This document shows positions 1 to 7,674 of a stretch of 64,000 nucleotides of DNA, piece after piece (the first letter of the stretch is position 1; each line of letters starts with the position of its first letter). Where the stretch lies: contig DASXSF010000082.1 of the NCBI GenBank assembly GCA_036506155.1, positions 1 to 64,000 on the forward strand, given 5' to 3'. The translations under genes were made by a program, and so were the position numbers. The notes under the pieces were generated by a model, which ran no database searches, was not told the DNA's origin, and worked only from the letters and a program-made list of their open reading frames with translations. This DNA comes from DASXRA01 sp036506155. Its GTDB lineage: Bacteria; Actinomycetota; Actinomycetes; Mycobacteriales; Jatrophihabitantaceae.

Positions 1-261
1 CAGTTCGAAACCGAATTCGGTGACCGCGACCGCTACGACCGTGGGGCCGATCTTGACGTCTCGGACGTGTAGCGACCAGTCGTGCTGTTGCATGATGTCG
101 CCCGGGTGCAGGTCACGGGCTTTCACGTGCCGGCCCGGCCCAATCGTGGTCGATTGAACTGCCGCGATATCGGTCGGGTTACCTGTCTCGTTCGGGGGGG
201 ACCCATGCGACTCGACCACGTCGTCCAACGATGTGACTGGCGTGGCCGCAATCTCGTGCAT
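1..261 (-). CDS. Unrecognised protein, N-terminal 87 residues (gene runs off the window)
   Basis: An open frame starts with ATG at 261 and stays open to the window edge. A strong ribosome binding site (GAGGAGG, in 262-273) lies just upstream on this strand, which supports a real start. The visible part begins MHEIAATPVTSLDDVV and is acidic and polar, with no signal peptide or membrane segment. A later stretch, ARDLHPGDIMQQHDWSLHV, has the look of a soluble beta-rich protein. I recognise no family. It shares direction with the lipoprotein gene at 398-958, 136 bp away, and could be its downstream operon partner. The C-terminus is not visible, so function cannot be assigned. Confidence 0.6.
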   Translation of the reverse strand, partial: MHEIAATPVTSLDDVVESHGSPPNETGNPTDIAAVQSTTIGPGRHVKARDLHPGDIMQQHDWSLHVRDVKIGPTVVAVAVTEFGFEL

Positions 262-397
262 CGTTACCTCCTCATCATTGTGTCCCGCAGATTTCGATGT
301 GCGCGTGCGGAAATGTTTCGAGGCCGGCGCGCGCATCGGCCGCGGCGACCGACGGGCCGGTGGTATGCGCGTGGGTCACCACCGGCCGCGGCCTGGC

Positions 398-958
398 TTA
401 ATAGCCGCCGTTGTAGCCGCTGTTGGTCGACGGCGCGGCGGAATCGGCGGTGGTGGTGATCTTCTGGCCAGACGGTGCGACGAGCCACCAGAGGGCGCCG
501 AACTCATTGACACCCTGACCGCCGGTCTGACCGGCGCCGCGGTCACCGGCGAAGTAGTACAGCGGGTGCCCGGCGTAGGTGACCTGTTTGGTGCCGTCCG
601 GACGGGTGATTGTTGCGATGTCGGTGCTGGAGGCCTCGCCGGATGCCGACACCGAGCCGTTGGCGGTCAGCGGCGGCCACAATGTGGCGCACGCTCCTGA
701 ACAGCTCGATGTAGAGCTGGTGTCCGAGGCGAACAGGTACAGCGCCCGACCTGAGCCGTCAGCCAGGTAGCTGCCCAGCGGTCCGGTCTGTGTCTTCACC
801 GTCATCGACGAGGCGGGCGCTGCGGACCCTGCGCCGGATGACGAGCTTGCCGGGGACGTTGTGTGCGAGGCGCTGGTGCAGGCCGTCGCGATCAGGGCGG
901 CCGCCCCGATCGGGGCGGCCACCGCGGCCAGGGTCAGTTTTCGTGAGAGAGCACGCAT
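398..958 (-). CDS. Secreted lipoprotein with COG4315-type repeats
   Basis: A lipoprotein signal peptide ends in the lipobox IATAC (Cys27), so the protein should be diacylated and anchored outside the membrane. A Ser/Ala-rich linker follows, then two copies of the 'secreted repeat' module, with GSYLADGSGRALYLFASD and CATLWPPLT in the first and HPLYYFAGD and FGALWWLVAPSG in the second. COG4315 proteins of this type are common in actinobacteria, but their role is not settled. ATG 958 is chosen because AAGGAG lies 6 nt upstream; earlier in-frame starts lack this spacing. An ECF-type promoter (1021-1049) precedes the gene and matches the one before the divergent sigma-factor operon, so this is a likely target of that sigma factor. 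Confidence 0.85.
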   Translation of the reverse strand: MRALSRKLTLAAVAAPIGAAALIATACTSASHTTSPASSSSGAGSAAPASSMTVKTQTGPLGSYLADGSGRALYLFASDTSSTSSCSGACATLWPPLTANGSVSASGEASSTDIATITRPDGTKQVTYAGHPLYYFAGDRGAGQTGGQGVNEFGALWWLVAPSGQKITTTADSAAPSTNSGYNGGY

Positions 959-1020
959 CATGATCTCCTTCGACATCGGATCGGTATCCGACGCACTTGT
1001 ATGAGTGACTGTCGCGGCTG

Positions 1021-1049
1021 CATACGCCGGTCCGGACGCGGTGGTTCGG
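1021..1049 (-). promoter_or_regulatory. Putative ECF-sigma promoter of the lipoprotein gene
   Basis: On the minus strand, CCGAACC (1043-1049) is followed after 16 bp by CGTATG (1021-1026). This resembles the SigL-type consensus (TGAACC, then CGT). The -10 lies about 60 bp upstream of the lipoprotein ATG. The divergent sigma operon carries the same two elements. Inferred from sequence only. Confidence 0.55.
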
Positions 1050-1094
1050 CGGCAGGTGACGTGTGCTATGTCACGGCGCGGATTGCCGTTGCGG

Positions 1095-1124
1095 CCGAAC
1101 CGGGGCCCGGGTGACGGGCGTACC
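1095..1124 (+). promoter_or_regulatory. Putative ECF-sigma promoter of the sigma operon
   Basis: CCGAACC (1095-1101), a 17-bp spacer and CGTACC (1119-1124) match the promoter of the divergent lipoprotein gene. The -10 ends only 7 bp before ATG 1132, so the transcript may be leaderless or nearly so. The arrangement suggests autoregulation by the sigma factor encoded in this operon. Confidence 0.55.
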
Positions 1125-1131
1125 TAGGGGT

Positions 1132-1521
1132 ATGCGCGATTTCGCAATTGATACCTCGCGTGGCCTTGCCGCCGCCGGGGTGCTGCTTTCTGCGGTCGTG
1201 CACCTCAACCTGTGGCAGCAGGGCTTTCGCTACATTCACACGATCGGCCCGTTGTACCTGCTCAACGTGATAGCCGGCCTCGTTATCGGCGTGGCGCTTC
1301 TGATGTGGCGGCACTGGCTGTCCGCCGTGGCGGCGGTCGGGTTCGGCCTCGCGACCATTGTCACGTTCTGGATCTCCGTGGTGCACGGCCTGTTCGGTGT
1401 CATGGAAACCGCTACCGGTACACCGGAGGCCCTCGCCGAACTCGCTGAGTACGCCACAGTGGTCTTCGGTCTGGCCGCTGCCGCATTGCTGTGGCAGGCG
1501 ATGCGTGAGCACATCGCGTGA
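1132..1521 (+). CDS. Small four-helix integral membrane protein
   Basis: This 129-residue protein is almost entirely hydrophobic. Segments near residues 9-28, 36-56, 62-82 and 100-120 are probable membrane helices. It contains a conserved-looking HLNLW and the soluble loop METATGTPEALAELAEY. No catalytic motif is visible and I do not recognise the family with confidence; similar small membrane proteins often precede ECF sigma genes. ATG 1132 follows AGGGG. An upstream in-frame start at 1063 would add a Cys/Arg-rich stretch crossing the proposed promoter and is rejected. The stop overlaps the GTG of the sigma gene (GTGA), so the two are translationally coupled. Confidence 0.75.
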   Translation: MRDFAIDTSRGLAAAGVLLSAVVHLNLWQQGFRYIHTIGPLYLLNVIAGLVIGVALLMWRHWLSAVAAVGFGLATIVTFWISVVHGLFGVMETATGTPEALAELAEYATVVFGLAAAALLWQAMREHIA

Positions 1522-2045
1522 CTGCGGCCGCGTTCGGGGGGCGTGACGCCGAGCTGCTGCGGGCGTTGCACGATCAGCACGCGCACGCCTTGTGGTCCTA
1601 CGTCGTCGGGCTGACCAACGGCGATCGGGGCCGAGCGCAGGACGTCGTGCAGGAGACCCTGCTGCGTGCGTGGCGCAACCCCGCGGTGCTCGAACAGGCC
1701 GGTGGCTCGGGGCGAAGCTGGCTGTTCACGGTGGCCAAGCGCATCGTCATCGACGAATGGCGCTCGGCGCGTCGTCGGCCCCAGGTGGTCACGGACCAGA
1801 TTCCGGAGCAGACCGTGGTCGCGGACACGGCGCAGCAGACCGTGGACCGGCACGTGGTGATGGCCGCACTTCGGACGCTGTCGTCTGAACACCGGCACGT
1901 GCTGTTGGAGTGTTACTTCCGCGGCGCATCGGTGGCCGAAGCTGCCGAGACCCTCGGCGTGCCACCGGGCACGGTCAAGTCCCGCACCCACTATGCCCTG
2001 CACGCGCTGCGGCAAGCGATTGAGGAGATGGGAGGCGTCACGTGA
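1518..2045 (+). CDS. ECF RNA polymerase sigma factor, SigL-like
   Basis: A 175-residue sigma-70 family protein of the extracytoplasmic-function group. Sigma region 2 (about residues 15-80) includes LRALHDQHAHALWSYV, the RAQDVVQETLLRAW core-binding and -10 recognition part, and WLFTVAKRIVIDEWR. Region 4 (about 115-170) includes LSSEHRHVLLECYFRG and the recognition helix VPPGTVKSRTHYALHAL. It directs core RNA polymerase to stress or envelope promoters. GTG 1518 overlaps the previous stop, and the anti-sigma gene starts before this gene ends. The gene pair and the GAACC/CGT promoter elements resemble mycobacterial sigL-rslA; orthology is inferred, not shown. Confidence 0.9.
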   Translation: MTAAAFGGRDAELLRALHDQHAHALWSYVVGLTNGDRGRAQDVVQETLLRAWRNPAVLEQAGGSGRSWLFTVAKRIVIDEWRSARRRPQVVTDQIPEQTVVADTAQQTVDRHVVMAALRTLSSEHRHVLLECYFRGASVAEAAETLGVPPGTVKSRTHYALHALRQAIEEMGGVT

Positions 2046-2707
2046 CGACCATTGACCCGTTCGAACACGACGACGCAGCCTACATTCTCAACGCGCTGTC
2101 CGAGCCGGAACGACAAGCATTCGAGGCCCACCTGGCGACGTGCGCCGCCTGCAGCGCGCGCGTCAACGCGCTTTCCGCAACATCGGTGCTGCTCACCGAC
2201 ATCACCGCCGCCGACCTTGCCGAATCCGAGCCGGAGCCTGACACCCTGCTGCCCGGGCTGCTGCGCCGCGCGGCGTCCGCGCGTCGGCGTCAACGCTGGC
2301 TCCTCAACGGACTCGGCGGGCTGGCCGCCGCCTGCCTGATCGCGCTGGCCGTCGCGGCCTGGCCGACCAGCCATGCCAGCCAACACAGCCACCATCCGGC
2401 GCCGCAAGCGATGTCAGCGCTGACTGCCAGCCCGCTGCACGCAACCGCGATGGTGACCGACCGGAAGTGGGGAACCCGGATCGACCTGGACTGCCGTTAC
2501 GCCGGCTACGGCGACGCATCGACCCGGCTCACCTACGCCCTGCGGATAGTCGACCGCGCCGGGGCGACGCACGACCTGGGAACCTGGACCCTCCGGCCCG
2601 GCACCGACACCGCATTCACCAGCGGCACGGCACTGCAGCGCGACCAGATCGGCAGCATCGAGATCACCCGTCCCGACGGGACCCCGCTCCTGCAACTCAC
2701 GACTTGA
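2042..2707 (+). CDS. Zinc-binding membrane anti-sigma factor, RslA-like
   Basis: A 221-residue single-pass membrane protein. The cytoplasmic N-terminus has the ZAS zinc motif with His30, Cys34 and Cys37 (HLATCAAC), the hallmark of anti-sigma factors that hold an ECF sigma inactive until redox or envelope stress. One helix at about 87-107 (LGGLAAACLIALAVAAW) is followed by an extracytoplasmic domain of about 115 residues ending in EITRPDGTPLLQL. GTG 2042 overlaps the sigma-factor stop (GTGA), typical of a sigma/anti-sigma pair made in fixed ratio. The signal sensed is unknown. Confidence 0.9.
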   Translation: MTTIDPFEHDDAAYILNALSEPERQAFEAHLATCAACSARVNALSATSVLLTDITAADLAESEPEPDTLLPGLLRRAASARRRQRWLLNGLGGLAAACLIALAVAAWPTSHASQHSHHPAPQAMSALTASPLHATAMVTDRKWGTRIDLDCRYAGYGDASTRLTYALRIVDRAGATHDLGTWTLRPGTDTAFTSGTALQRDQIGSIEITRPDGTPLLQLTT

Positions 2708-2830
2708 GCAGCAGCGCTGTCATGGTGATCGTGTATAAGCGCTTTCCGAACGAGAGCGGCGGCCCATGACGAAACGCGGGGGATACGACGGATACCTTGG
2801 CACCCAGAGATTTGCGATGAGGTGACGGAC

Positions 2831-3796
2831 ATGCTGCGCTGCACCGTCTTGGATGACTATCACGGTGCGGCGACCGCATTCGCGGACTGGGCGCCCGTCA
2901 GTAACCGCGTCGCAGTTCGCACGCTGCGCGAGCACGTCCCGGACGAGGCGCAGTTGGCGCGGGTGTTGCACGCCGACGAAATCGTCGTGATCATGCGCGA
3001 GCGAACGGCCTTTCCCGAGAGCCTCTTCGACCGACTCCCCCGCCTGCGACTGCTGGTGACAACCGGTTTCCGCAACGCGTCGATCGACATGTCCGCGGCG
3101 GCCAGGCACGGCGTTACGGTCTGTGGCACCGCCAGCGGTTCGCGGCCGCCCGCCGAACTCACCTGGGCGTTGATCCTGGGCCTGGCACGCAACCTGGTGG
3201 CCGAGAGTGTCGCGCTGCGGTCCGGCGGCCAGTGGCCGAACGCGATCGGCACCGACCTCGCCGGCGCCACGCTCGGCCTGCTCGGGCTCGGCCGGATCGG
3301 TGGTGACGTGGCCCGCGTCGGCCTGGCATTCGGCATGCACGTGCAAGCATGGAGCCAGAACCTCACTCCAGACCGCGCAGCTGCACGGGGCGTGCACCAC
3401 GCGCGATCGATGCACGATCTACTCGCCTCGAGCGACTTCGTCTCGATCCACCTGGTCCTCGGCGACCGAACGCGTGGCCTCGTCGACCACGCCGCTCTCG
3501 AATCGATGCGGCCGTCCGCATATTTGATCAACACTGCGAGAGCGGCGATTGTAGATCAGGCCGCATTGATCGAAGTGCTGCAACGTCGTCGTATCGCCGG
3601 CGCTGGCCTGGACGTCTTCGACCTCGAACCGTTGCCTGCCGCGCACCCCTTCCGCATCCTGCCCAACGTGCTCGCCACACCGCACCTCGGCTACGTCACG
3701 CGCAGCAACTACGCTGCCTACTTCACCCAGGTCGTCGAAGACATCCAGGCGTATCTGGTCGGCCGGCCGATCCGGGTTCTCGGCAGTCCGAGCTGA
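2831..3796 (+). CDS. D-isomer-specific 2-hydroxyacid dehydrogenase (NAD-dependent)
   Basis: A 321-residue member of the D-2-hydroxyacid dehydrogenase family (phosphoglycerate dehydrogenase/glyoxylate reductase-like). The Rossmann motif GLLGLGRIGG lies near 145-154. The usual sequence landmarks follow: INTARAAIVDQAAL, GAGLDVFDLEPLP and ATPHLGYVTR, with the catalytic His in the last. The catalytic Arg is expected within the INTARAA stretch. ATG 2831 sits 7 nt after AGGTG; GTG 2822 is an alternative. It stands alone between the sigma operon and the convergent exporter genes, so the physiological 2-oxoacid is unknown. Confidence 0.85.
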   Translation: MLRCTVLDDYHGAATAFADWAPVSNRVAVRTLREHVPDEAQLARVLHADEIVVIMRERTAFPESLFDRLPRLRLLVTTGFRNASIDMSAAARHGVTVCGTASGSRPPAELTWALILGLARNLVAESVALRSGGQWPNAIGTDLAGATLGLLGLGRIGGDVARVGLAFGMHVQAWSQNLTPDRAAARGVHHARSMHDLLASSDFVSIHLVLGDRTRGLVDHAALESMRPSAYLINTARAAIVDQAALIEVLQRRRIAGAGLDVFDLEPLPAAHPFRILPNVLATPHLGYVTRSNYAAYFTQVVEDIQAYLVGRPIRVLGSPS

Positions 3797-3899
3797 ACAA
3801 ACCGAATGACGAAGCACGCCCGCGTCAGCTCATATGAGCCTGTGCAGACGTGCGCGGTCAGCGCGACCGCTTCCGCTCGGTACACCGGCCGTGGCCCGG

Positions 3900-4715
3900 C
3901 TAGACCGTCTTTCGATATCGGCGGACGGCAATCGGGGCGGAAACCAGCAGGATGCCGAAGCACCAGGCGAGGGTCTGGAGGACGTACGAGGTTGTCGGTC
4001 CGCCGATGACGAGTGCCCGAACGGCGTTTGCGGTGACCGAGACCGGTTGGTGGGCCGCGAAGGCTTGTAGCCAACCAGGCATCGTGCTGACGGGGATGAA
4101 TGCCGACGAGGCGAAAACAAGGGGCGCCATTACCGGAAAGGCAGCGGCTTGCGCGGTCTCGGGGTCGCCCGTGGCGAGCCCGAGGGTGGCAAAGATCCAG
4201 GCGAGTGAATAGCCGAATAGCAGCACCAGCAACATCCCGGCGAGGAGCAGACCGAAACTGGTGTGTACCCGGAAGCCGACAGCGAAGCCAACCGCGACCA
4301 TGAGGATCACGACGAAGACGTTTCGAGTCAGATCAGCGAAGGTGCGCCCTGCAAGCACGGCGGACCGTGCCATTGGAAGCGACCGGAAGCGTTCTAGCAG
4401 GCCGCTCTTGACGTCGGTCGCCAGGCCGACCGCGGTGCCGATCGCGCCGAAGACGACCGTCTGCACGAACACGCCAGGCATCAGGTAGTCGACGTAGGGC
4501 ACCGTCAGCGACGTGGAGACGACACCGCCAAACACGTAGCGGAACAACAAGACGAAGATCACGGGCTGGATCGTAGAGAACACAAGCAGTTGCGGCACGC
4601 GACGGTAAGCGATCAGGTTGCGTCCGGATACGGCGACGGCGTCACGGAACGCGCGGATGACCGGGCGTCGTCGCTGAACGAGGGGAAGCGGGATTGCCGC
4701 GGTCGTGGTCGTCAT
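3900..4715 (-). CDS. ABC-2 type exporter permease (DrrB-like)
   Basis: A 271-residue permease with six hydrophobic segments and the ABC-2 signature region FASSAFIPVSTMPGWLQAFA, typical of DrrB/daunorubicin-type exporters. The N-terminus (about 30 residues) is cytoplasmic and positively charged. It would form the membrane path for the ATPase at 4712-5689, whose stop overlaps this start (ATGA), so the two are made together. DrrAB pairs export hydrophobic drugs, lipids or antibiotics; the substrate here is unknown. The divergent MarR gene probably controls the pair. Confidence 0.9.
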   Translation of the reverse strand: MTTTTAAIPLPLVQRRRPVIRAFRDAVAVSGRNLIAYRRVPQLLVFSTIQPVIFVLLFRYVFGGVVSTSLTVPYVDYLMPGVFVQTVVFGAIGTAVGLATDVKSGLLERFRSLPMARSAVLAGRTFADLTRNVFVVILMVAVGFAVGFRVHTSFGLLLAGMLLVLLFGYSLAWIFATLGLATGDPETAQAAAFPVMAPLVFASSAFIPVSTMPGWLQAFAAHQPVSVTANAVRALVIGGPTTSYVLQTLAWCFGILLVSAPIAVRRYRKTV

Positions 4716-5689
4716 GAGCTACCTCGCTGAGCCGTATTGCCGTCGTCCTGTTCGGCGCGGTGCCCGGTGAGGGCTAGGAACACGTCGTCGAGGCTGGGTT
4801 CGCGCACCGCGATCGTGACCGGTGCCAGACCCTCAGTGTCGAGCGAGCGCAGCGCGTCGACCACGACCCGAGATCCATCGTCGGATGTGATGCGCACAGT
4901 GCTCCCGTCGCTTTCGGCGTGTCCGGGTAGCCGCTGCGCGAGTAGTTCGGACGCGCGCCGGGCCTGCTGCCGCGCGTCGCCATAGCCGAACTCGATGATC
5001 GTGGCGCCAAGGCGCGATTTCAACTGGCCGGGTGTTCCCTCAGCAATGACCTTCCCGCGATCGATCACAGCGATCTGATTCGCGAGGCGATCTGCTTCCT
5101 CGAGGTATTGGGTGGTCAGCAGCACTGTCGTGCCGGTGTTCACGAGTTCCCGGATCATGTTCCAGAGTTCGCCTCGGCTTTTCAGATCGAGGCCGGTGGT
5201 CGGCTCGTCGAGGAACAGCACCGGCGGTCGGTGAACCAACGAGGCGGCAACATCCAGTCGTCGCCGCATACCGCCCGAGTAGGTGCGCACAGGTCGGTCC
5301 GCGGCGCCGACCAACTCGAAACGCTCGAGCAGCTCGTCCGCGCGGGGTGCGATGCGCTGGCTCGGCATCTGGGAGAGCCGACCGATGAGGCGAAGGTTCT
5401 CCCTGCCGGTGAGATTCTCATCGACCGCTGCAGACTGGCCCGCGAGTCCGATGCTCAACCGCACCGCATCGGCATCGTGCACCACATCATGTCCGGTGAC
5501 CTCGGCGTGGCCGCTATCGGGCGCAATGATGGTTGTCAGTACGCGCACCGCGGTGGTCTTACCGGCTCCGTTGGGACCCAGCAGTCCGAAGACAGTGGCG
5601 TACGGAACCTCGAAGCTGACCCCGTCGAGGGCAACGACCGGCCCGAACCGCTTGACGAGGTTCTCTACCCGCATGGCCACATCCGCCAT
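4712..5689 (-). CDS. ABC exporter ATPase (DrrA-like)
   Basis: A 325-residue nucleotide-binding subunit. Walker A is GPNGAGKTT (38-46), the ABC signature is YSGGMRRRLDVAA, and Walker B is VLFLDEPTTGLD. The DrrA-type C-terminal extension ends LDDVFLALTGH. ATG 5689 is chosen over an upstream in-frame TTG because it starts MADVAMRVENLVKRFG, as in the family. Its 5' end faces the MarR gene across a 98-bp region that holds an imperfect palindrome (5711-5727). Coupled to the permease by an ATGA overlap. Confidence 0.9.
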   Translation of the reverse strand: MADVAMRVENLVKRFGPVVALDGVSFEVPYATVFGLLGPNGAGKTTAVRVLTTIIAPDSGHAEVTGHDVVHDADAVRLSIGLAGQSAAVDENLTGRENLRLIGRLSQMPSQRIAPRADELLERFELVGAADRPVRTYSGGMRRRLDVAASLVHRPPVLFLDEPTTGLDLKSRGELWNMIRELVNTGTTVLLTTQYLEEADRLANQIAVIDRGKVIAEGTPGQLKSRLGATIIEFGYGDARQQARRASELLAQRLPGHAESDGSTVRITSDDGSRVVVDALRSLDTEGLAPVTIAVREPSLDDVFLALTGHRAEQDDGNTAQRGSS

Positions 5690-5710
5690 CACCGCAGCGT
5701 GGCACAATTA

Positions 5711-5769
5711 CTTTAAGCACTTCAAAGATCTCTCAGGGAAACCTTCTGATTGGTTGAAATACCTTGAAG
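5711..5769. promoter_or_regulatory. Probable MarR operator region between the exporter and marR genes
   Basis: An imperfect 17-bp palindrome, CTTTAAGCACTTCAAAG (5711-5727), lies 22 bp upstream of the exporter ATG. A related TTGAAATACCTTGAAG element (5754-5769) lies just before the MarR reading frame. The shared TTGAAG core occurs in opposite orientation in the two. Position and symmetry fit binding by the adjacent MarR protein at both divergent promoters; this is inference. Confidence 0.45.
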
Positions 5770-5787
5770 CGTCGTTACGGTACGGGC

Positions 5788-6348
5788 GTGAGCCGCGCGT
5801 CCGGAGGAAGTAAGGCCGCGATTGCGGCCGACGTATGGGCGACGTTACTCGAGGTGGTCATGGGCCAGCGCAACCGCTTCTTCAGTGTCCTCGGCGAGTT
5901 CGGCCTGACCCCTGGCGATCTGCGGGCGCTCAGTGTTCTTGAGCTCGAACGCTCGCGCCCGATGAGATCGCTAGCCCGCGCCTGGGGCTGCGACCCGTCC
6001 AACGTGACCGGGATGGTCGGCAGGCTCGAGGAACGCGGTCTGGTCGAACGCCGGGTAAATCTGGCCGATCGCCGGCTGAAGTCCGTCGCCCTCACCGCCC
6101 TCGGAGCGCGAACCAAAGCCGACTTGTTCGCCCGGCTACACCAGCCACCGGACGAACTCCTCACACTCGACCGGAAACGCTCCAGGCGATGCGCACCTCG
6201 CTGGCCAGCCTGCCGGCATCACTTCGCTCCGTATCCCCCTCCGAATAGCCCTCCGTTAGCCCTTCCGCCCAGCCGGCCCCCTCGTGCCGCTCGTAGCCGG
6301 CGATCGGAGGCCACCCGCGGTCACCGTCACGTACACGCTGCCCGGTGA
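5788..6348 (+). CDS. MarR-family regulator with a frameshifted C-terminus
   Basis: The winged-helix core is intact: EFGLTPGDLRALSVLE, the recognition part WGCDPSNVTGMVGRLEERGL, and the wing ADRRLKSVALTALG. MarR proteins are dimeric repressors that often control an adjacent drug exporter, as here. After PPDELLTLDR (about 6175) the open frame becomes a Pro/Arg-rich tail unlike any MarR. A neighbouring frame from the same point reads ETLQAMRTSLASLPASL and stops at 6246-6248, which is a normal MarR ending. One base therefore appears to be lost near 6165-6175, by mutation or sequencing error. The start is uncertain: GTG 5788, or TTG 5764, which overlaps the operator region. Confidence 0.75.
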   Translation: MSRASGGSKAAIAADVWATLLEVVMGQRNRFFSVLGEFGLTPGDLRALSVLELERSRPMRSLARAWGCDPSNVTGMVGRLEERGLVERRVNLADRRLKSVALTALGARTKADLFARLHQPPDELLTLDRKRSRRCAPRWPACRHHFAPYPPPNSPPLALPPSRPPRAARSRRSEATRGHRHVHAAR

Positions 6349-6417
6349 CTGAATACCGGTGCCAGCACGCTTGATGCGCCGGTTGTTGATCGGCACCTGC
6401 CCAGGAACAATGCGATC

Positions 6418-7479
6418 GTGTCCTCCACGCCGGTTTCGAACGCCGAGGGTCCGCTGACACTGCGCGAGGTCGCGCGTCGCGCCGGTGTGTCGACGGCGAC
6501 CGTGGCGCGGGTGCTTCAGGGTGGACGGAGGGTTGCTCCGGAGACCGCTGCCCGCGTGCAAAGTGTCCTGGCGGATTCGGGTTATCGGGTGAATGCGGTT
6601 GCGCAGGGTTTGAGCCGTGGCACGACGCGGACGATCGGTCATTTGCTGCATGTCGCCGGTGTGAACCCGTTTTACAGCTGGGTTGCCCTCGGGGTGCAGC
6701 AACGCGCCGCAGAGCACGGCTACGAGGTGATCTTGTACAACTCGCATGGCGACCCAGCGAGCGAGGCAGCCGGTGTCGAGGTGTTCTTGGGGCGCCGCGT
6801 GGATGCCATCGTGTTCACGACGGCCCTGGATCCCAGGAACGTTGAGATCGCTGCGTCGGCGGTGCCGGTGGTGCAAGTGGAGCGTCCGACGCCTGTGCCG
6901 ACGGCGACGGTCACGGTCGACAACGGTCGAGGTGCTGCACAGGCGACGAGGCACTTGATCGACTTAGGGCATCGAGACATCCTGTTCCTAGGTGCTCCAC
7001 CGGAGCACGAGGACTGGCCGAGCAGCGGCGCGGTGGAGCAGCAGCGGATCCACGGTTATCTCAGGGCGATGCGATCGGCCGGTCTGACACCTCGGGTAAA
7101 GACACATGACCGCGGCGGTGCGGAATACACCGAGGAGCTTGGTCGGGATCTTGCGCGCGAGGTCATCGCGCACGAGCGTATCCCGACAGCGGTGTTCGCC
7201 GGGTCGGATCTGTTCGCCGCGGGCGTGCTTCAAGCGCTGCACGAAGCCCGCCTGTGTGTTCCCGACGACGTCTCGGTGGTGGGGTTCGATGACACCGACG
7301 CAGCGAAGCTGACACCGCCGCTGACCACGGTCGCGTTGCCGATGATCGACGTCGGCCGGGAGGCGCTCCAGCTCGCGTTGGTCAACGACCCGAAACTGCA
7401 TCGGCGGTTGCGGACGACATTGGTGATGCGGGATTCCACCGCCAAGCCGCCGCCGGCGTCACGTCGGCGTCGAGCCTGA
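6418..7479 (+). CDS. LacI-family transcriptional regulator of the sugar operon
   Basis: A 353-residue repressor with the LacI helix-turn-helix at about 13-60 (LREVARRAGVSTATVARVL, then the hinge-helix region NAVAQGLSRG). A periplasmic-binding-like sugar domain follows, with VVQVERP, a VTVDNGRGAAQATRHLIDLGHRD-type stretch and VVGFDDTDAAKLTPPLTTV. The effector is expected to be the operon's substrate or a derivative. It lies directly upstream of the ABC importer genes in the same direction. An 18-bp perfect palindrome at 7522-7539, in front of the binding-protein gene, is the likely operator. Confidence 0.9.
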   Translation: MSSTPVSNAEGPLTLREVARRAGVSTATVARVLQGGRRVAPETAARVQSVLADSGYRVNAVAQGLSRGTTRTIGHLLHVAGVNPFYSWVALGVQQRAAEHGYEVILYNSHGDPASEAAGVEVFLGRRVDAIVFTTALDPRNVEIAASAVPVVQVERPTPVPTATVTVDNGRGAAQATRHLIDLGHRDILFLGAPPEHEDWPSSGAVEQQRIHGYLRAMRSAGLTPRVKTHDRGGAEYTEELGRDLAREVIAHERIPTAVFAGSDLFAAGVLQALHEARLCVPDDVSVVGFDDTDAAKLTPPLTTVALPMIDVGREALQLALVNDPKLHRRLRTTLVMRDSTAKPPPASRRRRA

Positions 7480-7517
7480 CGTCCTGTCATACGAGGGTCT
7501 CGAAACGCCGAGAAGCC

Positions 7518-7553
7518 TTGACATGTCACCGGTGACATGCCATCTTCTTGACA
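7518..7553 (+). promoter_or_regulatory. LacI-type operator overlapping a promoter of the sugar operon
   Basis: CATGTCACCGGTGACATG (7522-7539) is a perfect 18-bp palindrome with the central CG typical of LacI/PurR-family operators. It overlaps a TTGACA at 7518-7523; a second TTGACA lies at 7548-7553. The -10 boxes are weak, so the exact promoter is uncertain. Repression by the adjacent LacI protein is inferred. Confidence 0.7.
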
Positions 7554-7585
7554 CGCCCCGGCCAGAACTGCAACAGGATCCGGTG

Positions 7586-7626
7586 CTGGTTCGACCAGAG
7601 GCTGTAGACGCGGGCCGCAGGCCCGC
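7586..7626 (+). other. Two hairpins in the 5' leader of the sugar-binding protein gene
   Basis: CTGGT-TCG-ACCAG (7586-7598) and GCGGGCC-GCA-GGCCCGC (7610-7626) are perfect stem-loops between the operator and ATG 7675. No T-run follows, so they are not classical terminators. They may stabilise the leader or attenuate transcription. Function unknown. Confidence 0.4.
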
Positions 7627-7674
7627 GCCGGCCATACGCCGTGCGCCTGCACGGCTCACACCCGTGGAGTTGCT

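Noticed and set aside
6150..6200. Programmed -1 frameshift in the MarR gene
   Set aside because: The sequence around the shift is not a classic X-XXY-YYZ slippery heptamer in the right frame, and no stem-loop follows; a base loss is simpler.
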